Translations under genes and position numbers: made by a program
The notes under the pieces: generated by a model
Told to the model about the DNA's origin: nothing
The model's input: only the letters and a program-made list of their open reading frames with translations
Databases searched by the model: none
In this document: positions 1-11,715 of the stretch, piece by piece
How the letters are laid out: each line of letters begins with the position of its first letter
How positions within the stretch are numbered: position 1 is the first letter of the stretch
Assembly (NCBI RefSeq): GCF_000346465.2
Contig: NC_034015.1
Location: 2,400,658 to 2,464,657 of the forward strand
From: Prunus persica
Lineage: Eukaryota > Streptophyta > Magnoliopsida > Rosales > Rosaceae
Length of the DNA: 64,000 bases
Reading direction: 5' to 3'

Positions 1-330
1 AGGGAGAAGCACCTACTTTGCCATATGATCACTTTAAGTGCTTCTGAAAAGGCTAAAAGCGCTTTCTCATAACCAAAAGCGTTTTTGGATCATAGAAGCG
101 CTTTTTAGAGAAGCACATGCTATATGCTTCTTCAGGAAGCAGTCCCAAGTACTTTTCCATAAAGTACTTGGGTTTCTTATGAAAAATTCCTAGAGAAGCA
201 GTCCCAAAACGAGCCCTAATCGATTATGGGGAGATGCACTTCCCATGTGATTCTCCATAAAATCATTAAAAATGATTATATGGAGAAGTGATTATTGGCA
301 TATCCAAAATCACTCTCAAACTAGTCCTTA
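1..330. repeat. MITE-like repeat debris at window edge
   Basis: Two short units lie side by side. The first (1 to about 220) is full of 'agaagc'/'gcttct' complementary motifs and ends in 'cccaaaacgagccctaat', a terminus often seen in plant MITEs. The second (about 220-330) repeats the style with 'gtgatt'/'aatcac' motifs and ends near 'ctcaaactagtcc'. The left end is cut by the window, so target duplications cannot be checked. The class (probably hAT or Harbinger MITE) is inference. Confidence 0.4.
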
Positions 331-1027
331 ATTGAGAACGTACCATTATTAGCGCCGAAGAAACTGTAAAAAATTGAATGGGATTGTGTAACTTGCACAC
401 CACATAATTAAAATTTTGTATCAAGCCACTGTGAATCGAGTGGGAAATTTACTCAATATAGGTTATTTTATATGCCTTTAATGAATAAAGAACTTAAACA
501 ATGTGTCCTGTGGAATAAAACAACGATGAAATTGAATTGAAACTTATTAAATTTGAAAATAACAAGATGAACTACAAACACTAGTGTAGAAAACCAGATC
601 GAATAAAAAATAGAGAACATCTAGTGATAGATCTCCACATGGAAAAGATAAATAACATGAAAGCAAACGAAACTAAGGAATTTGAAAGCAATTTGAATCA
701 ATTTGTGCCAAGAAAAAGTCGTTTGGGCTAAATGGTTATAGCAGAACTTAAGGAATAACAAATTGAGATCGTATGTCAACTAGAAATTCATGGCAACGTG
801 AGGGTGTGGCAGAGAAATCTTCAATTGGTTGAAATCTCTCATGTTTTGAAATTAATTGTCATCTTTCAAGAGGAATCGGGGGAGATTAGTATGCACCATT
901 GGCCCTTCGTATTTGTAGGAGTTTTGACCTAGGGCACTATTGGCCCAAGCCAACTTGGTCTCGAACTAAAATCTTGAAAATAGTTTCCTTTCCAAATATT
1001 CCCTCTACTTGTGTGCACAACTAGAGA
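331..1027. other. Intergenic, no feature seen
   Basis: AT-rich sequence with no open frame of note, no clear terminal repeats and no tRNA-like boxes. I see nothing to annotate here. Confidence 0.5.
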
Positions 1028-1466
1028 AACATAATAGTGATTAGCTAAAATTACATTCTAGCCACTTTAATTCAAATTTAGCTATATAGCCGTGATGGTG
1101 TGATGTGTATTTATTCATACATTTGAGATTCTGTGTTCGAATTTTTCATTCCTCCAATACCATTTGTATAGAAAAATAAAATGATTAAATTAACGTAATT
1201 TCAGTTGAAAAAACAATAAGAGAAATCATAATTAGTTAGACTGAGAGTATTGCTTGAGTAACATAATAGTGATTAGCTAAAATTACATTCTAGCCACTTT
1301 AATTCAAATTTAGCTATATAGCCGTGATGGTGTGATGTGTACTTATTACATTAATGTTCATATATGTCATGTTCTTAATCATTCCTCCAATACCATTTGT
1401 ATAGAAAAATAAAATGATTAAATTAACGTAATTTCAGTTGAAAAAATAATAAGAGAAATCATAATT
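1028..1466 (+). repeat. Tandem duplication, about 232-bp unit, two copies
   Basis: Copy 1 starts at 1028 and copy 2 at 1260. Both begin 'aacataatagtgattagc' and both end with the same A-rich block (about 1150-1233 and 1381-1466). They differ by small substitutions and by the stretch around 1120-1150 versus 1345-1380. The array lies about 330-770 bp upstream of the WOX TATA box, so it may alter the spacing of upstream regulatory DNA. That effect is inference. Confidence 0.85.
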
Positions 1467-1697
1467 CTTGCACTTCTTTTAAGAAACTTTTTTGAACAAT
1501 TGGATTAATATCCAACGGTAGGTGACCACAATCTCTTGGACTCCTGTGGTCCAAGAGATTTGTGGTCACTCACCGTTGGATGTAAATTCAACGGTTCACT
1601 CACTCTTGCACTCATTTTAAGAAACTTTTTTGAACCATTAGATTAATATCCAACGGTAGGTGACCACAATCTCTTGAACTCCTGTGGTCCAAGAGAT
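1467..1697 (+). repeat. Direct repeat (138-bp offset) containing a hairpin
   Basis: The block starting 'cttgcacttcttttaagaaac' at 1467 recurs, slightly altered, at 1605. Both copies contain 'atccaacggtaggtgaccac'. Copy 1 carries a full foldback (1510-1581); copy 2 carries only the left arm and the start of the right arm. This fits a foldback element followed by partial tandem duplication. Confidence 0.8.
1510..1581. repeat. Near-perfect 72-bp foldback (hairpin)
   Basis: The left arm 1510-1540 and the right arm 1550-1581 are reverse complements apart from about three differences, around a 9-base loop 'ctcctgtgg'. As RNA or single-stranded DNA this would make a stem of about 31 bp. It could be a small foldback MITE or a source of small RNA. 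It lies about 215 bp upstream of the WOX TATA box. Confidence 0.85.
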
Positions 1698-1795
1698 CGG
1701 GATTGATAATATCTTAGGTGAAAGTAAATATATAAAAAATGTGAAGGGCAGTTATGTAATTAACTGTATAGTAATAATCTCCCTTGAGCTAGCCC

Positions 1796-1804
1796 TATAT
1801 ATAA
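1796..1804 (+). promoter_or_regulatory. TATA box of the WOX gene
   Basis: The run 'tatatataa' lies about 140 bp before the start codon at 1945, in the expected place for a plant core promoter. Transcription would then start near 1830 and leave a short, pyrimidine-rich 5' leader of about 110 nt. The position is read from consensus only. Confidence 0.6.
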
Positions 1805-1944
1805 CCTCACCTTTTTTAAGCGGTTTCCTATGTATGTATTCTTAAGCAGTCTGTATCTCTCTTATTTTTATTTTCCCCATTGAACCTAGGTTTCAGCTTG
1901 AAAACAACATTTCCTTTTCTTTTTTTTCTTCTTCACAGTAATAT

Positions 1945-4163
1945 ATGGAAGATAAAGGGCAAGACCCTAATAGTCCAGGAAATGGATCGGAAAGAAGCAG
2001 TGAGCCAGTAAGGTCGAGATGGATACCAAAGCCAGAGCAAATCCTAATCCTAGAGTCAATTTTCAACAGTGGAATGGTGAATCCTCCCAAAGAAGAAACT
2101 GTGAGAATAAGGAAACTTTTAGAGAAATTCGGCACCGTCGGGGATGCAAACGTCTTTTACTGGTTCCAAAACCGAAGGTCGAGATCTCGCCGCCGACAAC
2201 GGCAGCTGCAGGCCAGCCTTGAACAAAGAAACAATAATACTAAAAGTAATCAAGTTGGTGATCATCAAATGGGTATAAGTAGTGGTGCAATTCAGTATGA
2301 AATAAGCTGCAGTCCTCCAGCTCCAGCTCCTGCCATGGCTTTTGGAGCTTCTCCTACTTCTTTTGGCTCTTGTAATTATCTTGTGGGTTCTTCTTCTTCT
2401 TCGTCTAGTGGTCATCATCTTATGGCAGATCATGATCAGCAAACGTCTTCTTCTGTTGACCCGTTCTTTTCAGTTTCTGGTCAAATGGGGTTTCCGGAAA
2501 TCGAGCAAGGCTCTGGTGTAACGTCTGTCTTAGGAGGAGGCCCTTCAGATACCTCAACTTTGCACTTCCAATCTGGTAGGTGCATGGCTAATCTGCTCTT
2601 CTGCTCGACCGTTTCACTTTCACATCTATGTTTTTATATTTATATATATTCTTTAATTATTTTCCATGTCTTGAGCAAGTTTTTTTTTGTTATTATTGAC
2701 TTTATCATGCTTTTCTTAAGCTTCATTTTCTTTAATTGTAATTTTAATTATAGTTTTAATAATAAGTAGCTAGATTCCCATAGATTCATGATTACTCTGA
2801 GAGCCACGGAAGTACATAAATTAGCAGTGACTTTTTGTTGATGTGACAGCCCTTGTGTTTGAATGAATTGTATGAAAGTTGCAGCTTTCCCTACCATGAA
2901 AATTCCTTTTTCTGGCAGTCTTTTCAAACGAAAAGACAACATATCTAGGTAATTGAAATCAACTACTGTTTCACAATAGTGTTGATTTCACATCCACATA
3001 CCACACTAACTCACTTTTTCCCTCTTCGCTGGTTGTAATTTGATCATAACAATAGCTTAATTTATGCAAAGCTTATGATTTTCTGCTTTCGGTAAGATTC
3101 TAGCATCCTTTTCTTCTTTAATATGAAAGCCTGGCTTTCTGCTTCTGCTTTGGATTTTCCTATCAACGCCTGAAATATATGCTTTGGTCCATTAATTTAT
3201 GTCCAGGTCTCATCACAGTGTTTATTAATGGGGTTCCAGCAGAAGTTCCCAAAGGGCCACTTGACATGAAATCCATGTTTGGTCAAGATGTGCTGTTGGT
3301 CCATTCCTCTGGTCTCCCTCTGCCACTCAATGAATTCGGTTTCTTAGCTCACGGCTTGCAGCCTGGTGAAAGCTATTTCCTGGTAAACTCTCTCTCTCTC
3401 TTTCTCTTTCCTGTTTTTGTTCTTTAAAGATTGAACTGTACTTCTTATTTCCAAATCTAGTTTATATATAAACTTGTATCAACAGCATCTTCCTAACCTT
3501 TTTTGGTTAATGGAGAATTTTTCAAGTCCAAGAAAGGAACCTCTTCTCTTTCTCTAGTTGGATTTCATACGCCCTCTCCAATATTTTAAGAATCAAGCCT
3601 TCTGGTTTTATAATTTCAAGATTCGAAATGGAGGTTGCATTGCATTGGTAACATTTAAGGATTCCACTAACTCCTTTTTCTAATAACCTCTTTGATCTCA
3701 ATCTTTTATTCCATTAATTTCTTCTTTTTTTAGAATCTCTTTCTCAATCTTGTTTTCCCGGTTGATTTAGATCTCTTTTCCAATGTTTTTTTAATCTTTA
3801 GATTTCAAAGCTTGGATTAGATTTATTTCCATTAAAACCGAGTTTTAAATACAATAATTTATATTTTAATTAGTTAATTAGGTAAATTATTATGAATAGA
3901 TAAGTAAATTGTACCGACAATTTTGTATATTTGTATACACAGTTCTGTTTTTGTATATATTCAAAATAATGTACCCTATCAGAATATAAAAAGGAAGTTA
4001 TAATGAACAAAGCATTTATATATATAGTTATTCTCTTATCTGGATGTCCGCACGTTATTATCGTACCGATGCTATTGTAAACTGTGTTACAAATTGGAGT
4101 CAACTGAAGCTGCTGATTCAGTCACAAATTTTTTTGTTGATGCAGGTTTCAAGGACAACTTAA
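1945..4163 (+). CDS. WOX11: WUSCHEL-related homeobox protein, WOX11/WOX12 type
   Basis: Three exons: 1945-2575, 3207-3382 and 4146-4163, with GT-AG introns 2576-3206 (phase 1) and 3383-4145 (phase 0), giving 274 residues, a normal length for WOX11/12. The homeodomain spans about residues 23-88, with the WOX-type recognition helix [15 protein letters not shown] at 69-83. A middle region rich in Ser, Gly and Pro follows. The C-terminal part from exons 2 and 3 carries the block [11 protein letters not shown]...MFGQDV...LVHSSG and ends ESYFLVSRTT, which is diagnostic of the WOX11/12 branch of the intermediate clade. Family members are nuclear transcription factors that set root founder-cell fate in adventitious rooting and regeneration, downstream of auxin. 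That role is known for the family and inferred here. Reading through the first donor gives an in-frame 64-residue tail ending at 2769, so the intron could be missed by naive gene calling. WOX11 and WOX12 cannot be told apart here. Confidence 0.93.
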
Positions 4164-5998
4164 GTAGATTAAAGCTGCATGCACCTACAAAAATGGAGCT
4201 TCCTACAAATGTTTCTTCATAATCTTGCCTCTTGTTCTGGTTGCGTTCATCATCTTACATTTACTCCCCCACAGCAGTATGTGATTATTAGAAAAAATAT
4301 ATATATGTTTATTAGCTACCATGCATGTTTCAAATAGCTTACGGTCGGTCAATCCTTTCTCTTTTCCTTCTTTCTTCATTGTAATAATTGCAAATTTACC
4401 TCTGAGTTGCACAATGTATTTAGAAATGGGACGGTAGCGTATTAGCTATATAATCATTTACAACATGGATATCAACTTATGAAATATTGTTATGTGTTTT
4501 TTATTATAAATCTTATTACAATCTTTCCTACTTGAACTCACAACCTCAATCCACAAAGTAAAGACAAATGAGTACTACTGCACTAAATAAGTACGTTGTG
4601 AAATTTAGGAACTTTACCAATTAAAGTAACCCGTGTTGGCAGAAATAAAATATTAGATGTGTGGCAAATCTAAGTCATAACCAAACCAAGAGATTAAAGA
4701 CTACCACATCGCTAAGATTAAGTTGTTGTTTTGGTTTCATGTCATGAGTGACGATGTTTCAATACTATTCAACCAACCAAACAGTAACGAGTACATAATG
4801 ATGAACTTGCCGACTAAAATCGAATAACTTGAAGGAGAATGAGGTCATTATTCTTAGGTCAGTCAAGTTATTCAAATCTTATAGAATGTGTCCATTTTCC
4901 TTCTCGATAGCAGCAAAAAATGAAAAGAAATGGAGAAAAAGCCGAACTTAGAAGTTGATGAAACTGCTTTCATGGCCTCCACACCGACCAATATAACCCT
5001 TGAAAATCAGAGCAAAGAATATGCAACTTGGCCTCCACACCGACCAATATAACCAATCCAAAACAGACGGATGTTTGTTACGGATTTCTTTATTTAATTG
5101 CAGAAACATTAGGGCAGGGTTACAGAGAAAAATACCGTGTGATATCCAAATTTTACAACTTTTATTGGCTGGCATCTCCCTTCAAAATTGCTTTTTTTTA
5201 ATTCGCGTCAGATTCTATGGTTCTAGATGCCATAATAAAGTACTTTGTTAGCAACACGATTGATCTGTACTTGACTATGAAACACCCCAGTCAACCTAGT
5301 TGTGAATCCAATGTGCGAAATTTTAATCATGCTCCGTCTAAATGATTATTATGTATGGCTTGAGATACTCATGATTAATTGAAACGCACAAAATGGTCAA
5401 TTTCCTCACAAATACAGCAAGGTTTTTCTACGTTAACGTGAAGATTAGGTAAATTAACTCTCAAGACTCCTTATATTTGTATTATGTTTGGACGTGATCG
5501 ATCTTGAGATTTCGAGGGTATTTTGTAAAATTTAAATTAGTGTTTCTAAGAATATCCATAATGGACTCCTTAAATCACCTCTTTAGACAAATTTAAGAGA
5601 TGAATAATCAAATTACAACTCTAACCATGCTTCCTATCTACCTCCTAAAATAGGGAGACCTCTAGAAGTTCCTAAATATGAGGAGAGAGAAATGATTCCT
5701 AGTAGCTCCCTATAATTTAATGTTGTTTTTTTTTTGCATATTTTAAATTTTTAATTAATGCTAATTATTTTATATATATATATATTTTTTTATAGAGAGC
5801 TCCTAAAATAGCTTATGTGTGTTTTTAGCTAAATTTTAACTAAAAAATAAAGAGCATGATTGTAACATACTTTAGCATGAAACTACTAAAGAAAATTTTA
5901 CCTTGAATTGATGCCATAATAAAACCATTGTTTGTTAACTAAAATTCTTCATCATGACATGCAAAAGCAATTACAAATCAAATTCAAAAAAAATTTAA
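4164..5998. other. WOX 3' region and intergenic DNA
   Basis: 3' untranslated sequence is expected just after 4163, but no convincing poly(A) signal stands out. A 26-bp exact direct repeat lies at 4973-4998 and 5029-5054 (both start 'tggcctccacaccgaccaat'). The block at about 5560-5840 has the feel of a decayed MITE ('gagagctcctaaaatagc') but I could not pair its ends. No gene is seen. Confidence 0.5.
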
Positions 5999-7000
5999 GG
6001 ATAAGTTACATAAAACCCCCGAACTATGGGGGCGTTACAAACTCATACGTAAGCTTTAAAGATCCTATAATCGGGTACCCAAACTTATAGAAATCTTACA
6101 AATGAGACCCTCCATTACTCATACCGTTAACAATAATGATAAATGATGACGTGGCCACTGTAAAACCAATTTTTAAAGTTTATTTGGACTCCACATAGGA
6201 ACAAAATAATTAAATGTTTGTTTTATCTTATAAACAATTAAATTTTGAAAAATACAAAAAATAAACATAAAAATTATCCAACCCATTCCCCCACAACAAA
6301 CCCCAAGCCCTAATTCGCCAAAATTTAAAAAAATAATTTGAATAAGATTGCTAAAGCGCTAATCGGTTAATGAGTTAATATGATACTAACTACTCTTTTT
6401 GGCTCACTTCATAATATCATTTTATATTAATTAATAATATACATCCGTTATAATCATAATTTGCATGAAATTTTTATTTTTTTTAGTAACGTAAATTTCA
6501 TATTTTAAACTGGTTTAATAGTAATCTCATCATCTACACTATTTACTACTCAAATTAATAATTTATATCCCAACAGAGAGAAGAAAAAAATAAAATAAGG
6601 TTCATAAGTCATAAATCCCAACACTCCCAACTCATACATGGAAAAAAGGACTGAAATAAAAAATTCACAAAGCTTAAGTTCAACAAAAGAGAAAAAGAAA
6701 GAAAGGTCATAAATTTAGGGATTTTTAGTGCAAATATTATAAACTAACCTAAAAACTTTAAGGAAAATAAGTAGACGAGAGATCAAGAAATTTATTGTTT
6801 ATTTTAATATTTAATATCCTACAACGAATCTAATATATTACAATATCATATATCATATATAGTATATAAATAAAATTGACAAAAATGCAGTGGGGCCATA
6901 GGACAACATTGGTCGCTTAATAGACCCAACAACTCAAAATGACTTCAGCGAGATGGGATGAGTTTGATGGTGCCTGGATTTGGGAGGTGATCAGGAGAAG

Positions 7001-7003
<3 letters not shown>

Positions 7004-7042
<39 letters not shown>
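7004..7042. repeat. (TA)n microsatellite
   Basis: About 39 bp of uninterrupted TA dinucleotide inside the long-TIR element. Confidence 0.95.
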
Positions 7043-7044
<2 letters not shown>

Positions 7045-7150
7045 AACCAAAGTGATGGTAGGGCGATATCAGTGGAGTTGGATCGATGGAGGAGCTGGGT
7101 CAGGCAGGCTTGGGTGAGTGAGACGCATGACATGTCTTGATAAATTTTTT

Positions 7151-7172
7151 AGAGAGAGAGAGAGAGAGAGAG
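7151..7172. repeat. (AG)n microsatellite
   Basis: About 22 bp of AG dinucleotide inside the long-TIR element. Confidence 0.95.
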
Positions 7173-7749
7173 GGTCGAGGATGGGTGTGGGGGAGTTGTG
7201 GGAGCTGTGGGTGTGGAGTGTGGGTGGTTGGGGGAGGCATTTGGTGGCTGGGTTCGTGGGGTTGGGCGGAGATCAAGGGTGGCATAGGTTTTCTTTTCTT
7301 TTTGTCCACTTTTTTTTATATTTATGTTATTTAATATATTTTATTTTTATACTTTTAAAATTATTTTAAAAGAAAATAATATTTTACTAAATGTTTTGGT
7401 CTACATCAAGGCCACGTGAGCAAAAATAAATAGGACCTACTAATGGCCTGGGTAATGGAGGGTCTCATTTGTAGGATTTCCATAAGTTTAGGTATATGAT
7501 TGTAGTAGGGTCTTCAAAGCTTAATTAGTATGAGTTTGTATCGATCCCCATAGTTTAGGGGGTTTTGAGCAATTAATCCGAATTTTAACCATTCAATTTG
7601 ACCAAGTTAAATACCAATATGTTTAGAATAAATTTTTATTTTATTTATATTGTTGTTACAGACTTACAACTATAAAAGAAATTACAACAACTATCTTATA
7701 TGAAGACAAGCTTTGGCTAGTGGTTTTGGTGTGTTAATGTTGTCTAGTT

Positions 7750-7836
7750 TTTTATTAGAGCATGTAAGTGGAATCGAACAAGTGCCTCCAATGAGAATAG
7801 AAACTTCGCAAACCAACTCAGTTAGGCGTACAATTA
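7750..7836 (-). mobile_element. tRNA-derived SINE fragment
   Basis: Read on the minus strand, the sequence holds a box A-like block (complement of 7812-7825, 'cctaactgagttgg') and, 33 bases on, a good box B (complement of 7770-7779, 'gttcgattcc'). This is the spacing of a tRNA-like Pol III promoter. The fold is too degenerate for a real tRNA gene and I found no clear target duplication, so it is called a SINE remnant. Confidence 0.5.
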
Positions 7837-10220
7837 TTTAAGTATATTGTGTACACACAAAGATAGGCCCCCAAAAAATTGGGGGCCTTGTGTGATTGCA
7901 CGACCTCCACAACCCTAGGCTTGGCCCTGTGTTCAGATCATTAGTTGTACTAGCTATACTCATTAGCTTTAAGGTTGGGCATTCTTAACAAAAACATAGA
8001 GTAAATCAGCCAAACAAGACCAATCAATTTTGAATTCTCTTTTTAACTTTTGAATTTCGATGAATAAGCCAAACCCAACCATCCTCCTGCCGCATCAATC
8101 TTCTCAAAACCCCGAATCCCTCCCAGGTCTAACCCCAACCCTTCCCCATCATTAGCCAACTCCACAAGCCACCTCTCACTTCCATGTACACCTCAAACCC
8201 CTCACATCTCACCCTCTCTTTCTCTTTTTTTTTGTCTCTCTCAATTACATGGACCAAATTATCTGAATTATTTGGTCAAATATGGAATTAGTTGGTTGAG
8301 AGAAGGGATGCCTGGTTGGGTGATGTTGTTGGATAAAACTGAAACTCTAAGAGTATTTGCTAACTTAAACATTGAACATAAAAGCTATCACCTTAGCCCT
8401 AGGTGTTAGGTATGTGGATTCCTAGTATGATTAGGTTTTCATAGCCAATCATACACCTTTGCAGGTTCCAAAGCCCTGGTTCATGGGTTCTAGATGAGTG
8501 GTCTCATAAGTTCTCAATTATTCTTTTCTTCCACAAAGGAAACTCCATTAATTCGCATCACTATCGGTAAACACCAAATCATCAACATGAAGCGACAATA
8601 GGTATTTAAGTGTTACTTTGAGTCCTAATGTACAAAGTGAATTCAATCTCTCTTCTTTGAAATTCATTTTAGTGACACCCTACCTCGATTATATGTACTC
8701 ATTGCTCCATCTTCTAATTCTGGATCATAGTCTGACAGCGGTGGACCATTAAACCCTTGAGTATTAAGGAGCCTTCCTATCAAACTCAACCCTTTTCACA
8801 AACCACCCAATTTCAAACCTCATTTCCCACAAATATAATCTCCTCCTCAAAATCATACAACATGCATCTTTGTAGAATCGAACTCAACTTAGCATCGATA
8901 GTTGGATCCATCGAAAGACCCTCAATCTAAGACGTAAAACCCTAAGTGCAATATCTGTGAGAAACTCTTGAAAAACGCTACTAGAGAGTAGTAAAAAAGA
9001 CCCCCAAAAAATATTCATGTTGTCTTTGGACAATCAATCCAGCTGATCCAAACAGTCATTATCGATTTGGTTTGACTTTTACCAAGAAAAACTCAAAAGG
9101 TTTTAAATCGAACCATATCGTATATGGTTTGGTTTGGGTCGATTTTGAGCTTTTGTAAACTAGCCTAAACTGAACCAAATTGTCTACTTGTATATTTATT
9201 TTTTTATTTTACATGTGTAGTACTCTAATTAGATGATAACTTTTTGAGTTATTGATATTTGAATCGTAGCTATATTAATTATTGAAATTTGAAATTTTGT
9301 GGCATGTTGAGATTTAGGATAGTTTGCTACTCTAGAAAATGGAAAAAGTATGTAACAAGTTGTGCACTTTTTGGTTGCAAATGGGCTAACAATGTTGAAA
9401 AAATACAAAATGAAAAAAAATTTGGCTTAGGCTCAAACCGGCCAAACCAAACATAAACTAAACTGTCTTAAATTGGTTTGGTTTAGTTTCTTTTGAAATT
9501 TTTATCAAAATCAAACCAAATCAAACCGTTGCAATTAATTCAACTGCAGTTTTAAAGTGAAACCAATTCAATTAGGACCGTATCCATTCCTAATAAGAAC
9601 TAATAAGACACGGTAGTGCCTACATTATAAAAGTATGACATGTCCCTACATTATTGAGTATTAGCAAATAAAAAATCTGCGAATGCCTATATGTAAATGT
9701 AATTGGCAATTCCTTCTAGAACTTACACTTTGTACTAAAAGGAAGTAAAATCAAAAGCCAAAGCCCAAGACATAAAAAACAACCTAGTTCATGTCAAGCC
9801 TCAGTTCCTTTTTAGGCTGGAAGAAAGGCCCAAAATAAAACACATCAATAATGTCCATAACCAAAACGGAATGAAAACCAGGTTCATTATCCATAGTTGC
9901 AAGAGTACACGGTTGTCATCCTATTTTGTCATGCGTTTTTGGGGTCAACCTCTCCACGTGATTCATGAATGCTGGCCATTCGATTTTTATCCCTTACTTC
10001 CATTAGGTTCTATCACATTACAGTGACCACGAAATGCAACCAATAAAAATAAAACGAAAACGAAAAGAACGTGTTCATAATTGTGGCCCTCATTACAGAT
10101 CAGTTTATCTAAAAAGAAACAAATTTGAACTACGAAAATGAGACATGAGTGTGCCACTTTTATCTTGAAAAGAAATGCCAATTAAAAGCAATCGCAAGTG
10201 ACATGACCATTCCCTCCTTA

Positions 10221-10269
<49 letters not shown>

Positions 10270-10862
10270 ACGAACAGATGATTAGCTTAGGACCCATTTA
10301 GTAACTATTTTAATTTTAACTTTTAGTTTTAATTTTTAATTTTTTGTGCTATAGTATAGAGGAAAGTAAGAGTGAGAATAAGAGTGAGGATGAGAGGGAG
10401 GAGTAACAAAAGTGAAAACAAAAACTTGAAAGTGAAATTTCTGTTTCAGAATTGGTAATATTTTGTCGTCATGAAGATCAAGAAATTTCTGAGTATAGCC
10501 GTATATAAACATGTTGTTACTAATCTACCGAGATTATAACTGGGTAGGTGGAGGGAGTTAAAGTGCCGTTTACCCCCTCAACTATCATGCTGGCTTGCTA
10601 ACCAAATCCTAACACTTGTACACTAATACATTAATTAATAATGTAACCGCAAGTATAAAGTCGTTCTACAGTGTGTTTTAATTTAAATGAATTGCTAATG
10701 TTTTGTTGTCAAGCCACCTGAAGTGTGGCGAGTTCATACTTTAAGGTTTATGCTAACATGATACATGGTGTTACCGTTACATCCAAGAAATTACCCAAAT
10801 TGACCCCATTAGATGTAGCAAATTACCTATGTGCATACCACTAGTTTTTTTTATCCATCATG
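7837..10862. other. Repeat-rich intergenic DNA, no gene
   Basis: It holds a 24-bp palindrome at 7865-7888 (aggccccc...gggggcct, a common plant repeat end), and two stretches at about 9060-9180 and 9420-9580 rich in 'aaaccaaacc'/'ggtttggttt' that can pair with each other (probable MITE or hAT debris). A (CT)n microsatellite lies at 10224-10267. No coding sequence, tRNA or full element could be supported. Confidence 0.5.
10224..10267. repeat. (CT)n microsatellite
   Basis: About 44 bp of uninterrupted CT dinucleotide. Confidence 0.95.
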
Positions 10863-10879
10863 AAGGCATTGGCATTATT

Positions 10880-11071
10880 TTATTTTTGGATGAATCCAAG
10901 GTATCCCCCGCACGTAGGCGAGGACTAATCCCTCGAGCCGGGTCGGATCCCATTTGGGGAGCAAGCTCTCCCAATAATGACTGCTCCATTCACAAGACTG
11001 AAACTCGAGACCTTACTTAAGAGGAACAAGCTCTTTACCACTTGAACCACCAAGCACCACCAAGCATTGGT
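10880..11071 (-). mobile_element. tRNA-derived SINE with perfect 17-bp target duplication
   Basis: The element is bounded by identical 17-bp direct repeats, aaggcattggcattatt, at 10863-10879 and 11072-11088. On the minus strand it starts with a tRNA-like head ('ggtggttcaagtggtaaag' as box A region, 'ggtctcgagtttcag' as box B region), then a ~130-bp unrelated body and an A/T-rich tail ('ccaaaaataaaat'). Size (192 bp), Pol III boxes, tail and long exact duplication are all as expected of a plant SINE. The undamaged duplication suggests a fairly recent insertion. It lies about 645 bp beyond the MYB stop codon. Confidence 0.85.
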
Positions 11072-11088
11072 AAGGCATTGGCATTATT

Positions 11089-11715
11089 GACTATACTGGC
11101 ACATAAGTGCATGTTGTGATAAAGGCAGGGGTTTTAGTAGCAAAACAACCAACCAAACCGTATGCAGAGAGGAGGGTATTAATAACAAGGGCGTGGAAAA
11201 CACGGTCAAACAAGTAATACCAAAAAACCAATGACATTGACATTTTGAGATGGAGAGAGCATTAAAAACTAGTCATGAAACATGGGCAGGTTCATTCATT
11301 GAGTCAGTAAGTCTGCAACAAGTAGCTTTGGCTCTGCCTCGTGTGCAAAATGCCACAAAACAAACAACATCACATAGAGAATAAAGTAACAAAACCAAAC
11401 CCCACTGCTGCTTGCTTGCTTCCTGCATAAGTCCAAAGACGTTTTCACAATTATTTTGAAGTTGAACCACTCTCATATCATTTTTTTTTTAACTCTCTCT
11501 CTCTGCTGCTTTTACCTAGTTTACTGTAGCTTTCTATTTTCCTTTTATAGAACTAACTGTACACATCAAAAGACTGTAGAGATGCCCCTCCTTGCAGACG
11601 CACTTTTACCACATCACAGATACATGGGTGTTTGCAATGGTTAAGCTCTTGCACTTTTGCTATAGTTCCAGCCTTTCTCCTTTGTTCCTGCCCAAAACCC
11701 ACATCTTTTTTTTTT
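11089..11715. other. MYB 3' flank / probable 3' UTR
   Basis: Sequence downstream of the minus-strand MYB stop codon. It contains T-rich runs at about 11480-11490 and 11707-11717. It probably includes the 3' UTR, but I cannot place the poly(A) site. No separate gene is seen. Confidence 0.45.

Larger units (their letters stand above)
5999..7579. mobile_element. Long-TIR (Mutator-like) non-autonomous DNA transposon
   Basis: The first ~160 bp (5999 to about 6165) is the imperfect reverse complement of the last ~170 bp (about 7405-7579). Matching blocks include 'aatgagaccctccatta' on the left and 'taatggagggtctcatt' on the right, plus 'acgtggcc'/'ggccacgt' further in. The flanks carry a degenerate 9-bp duplication (aaaatttaa at 5990-5998, gaattttaa at 7580-7588; 7 of 9 match). 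A 9-bp duplication and very long TIRs fit the MULE superfamily. The interior has no transposase, only AT-rich DNA, a (TA)n run at 7004-7042 and an (AG)n run at 7151-7172. Confidence 0.75.

Noticed and set aside
2119..2442. Antisense 107-codon frame across the WOX exon
   Set aside because: It is a shadow of the Ser/Arg-rich coding strand, with no promoter, splice support or known domain.
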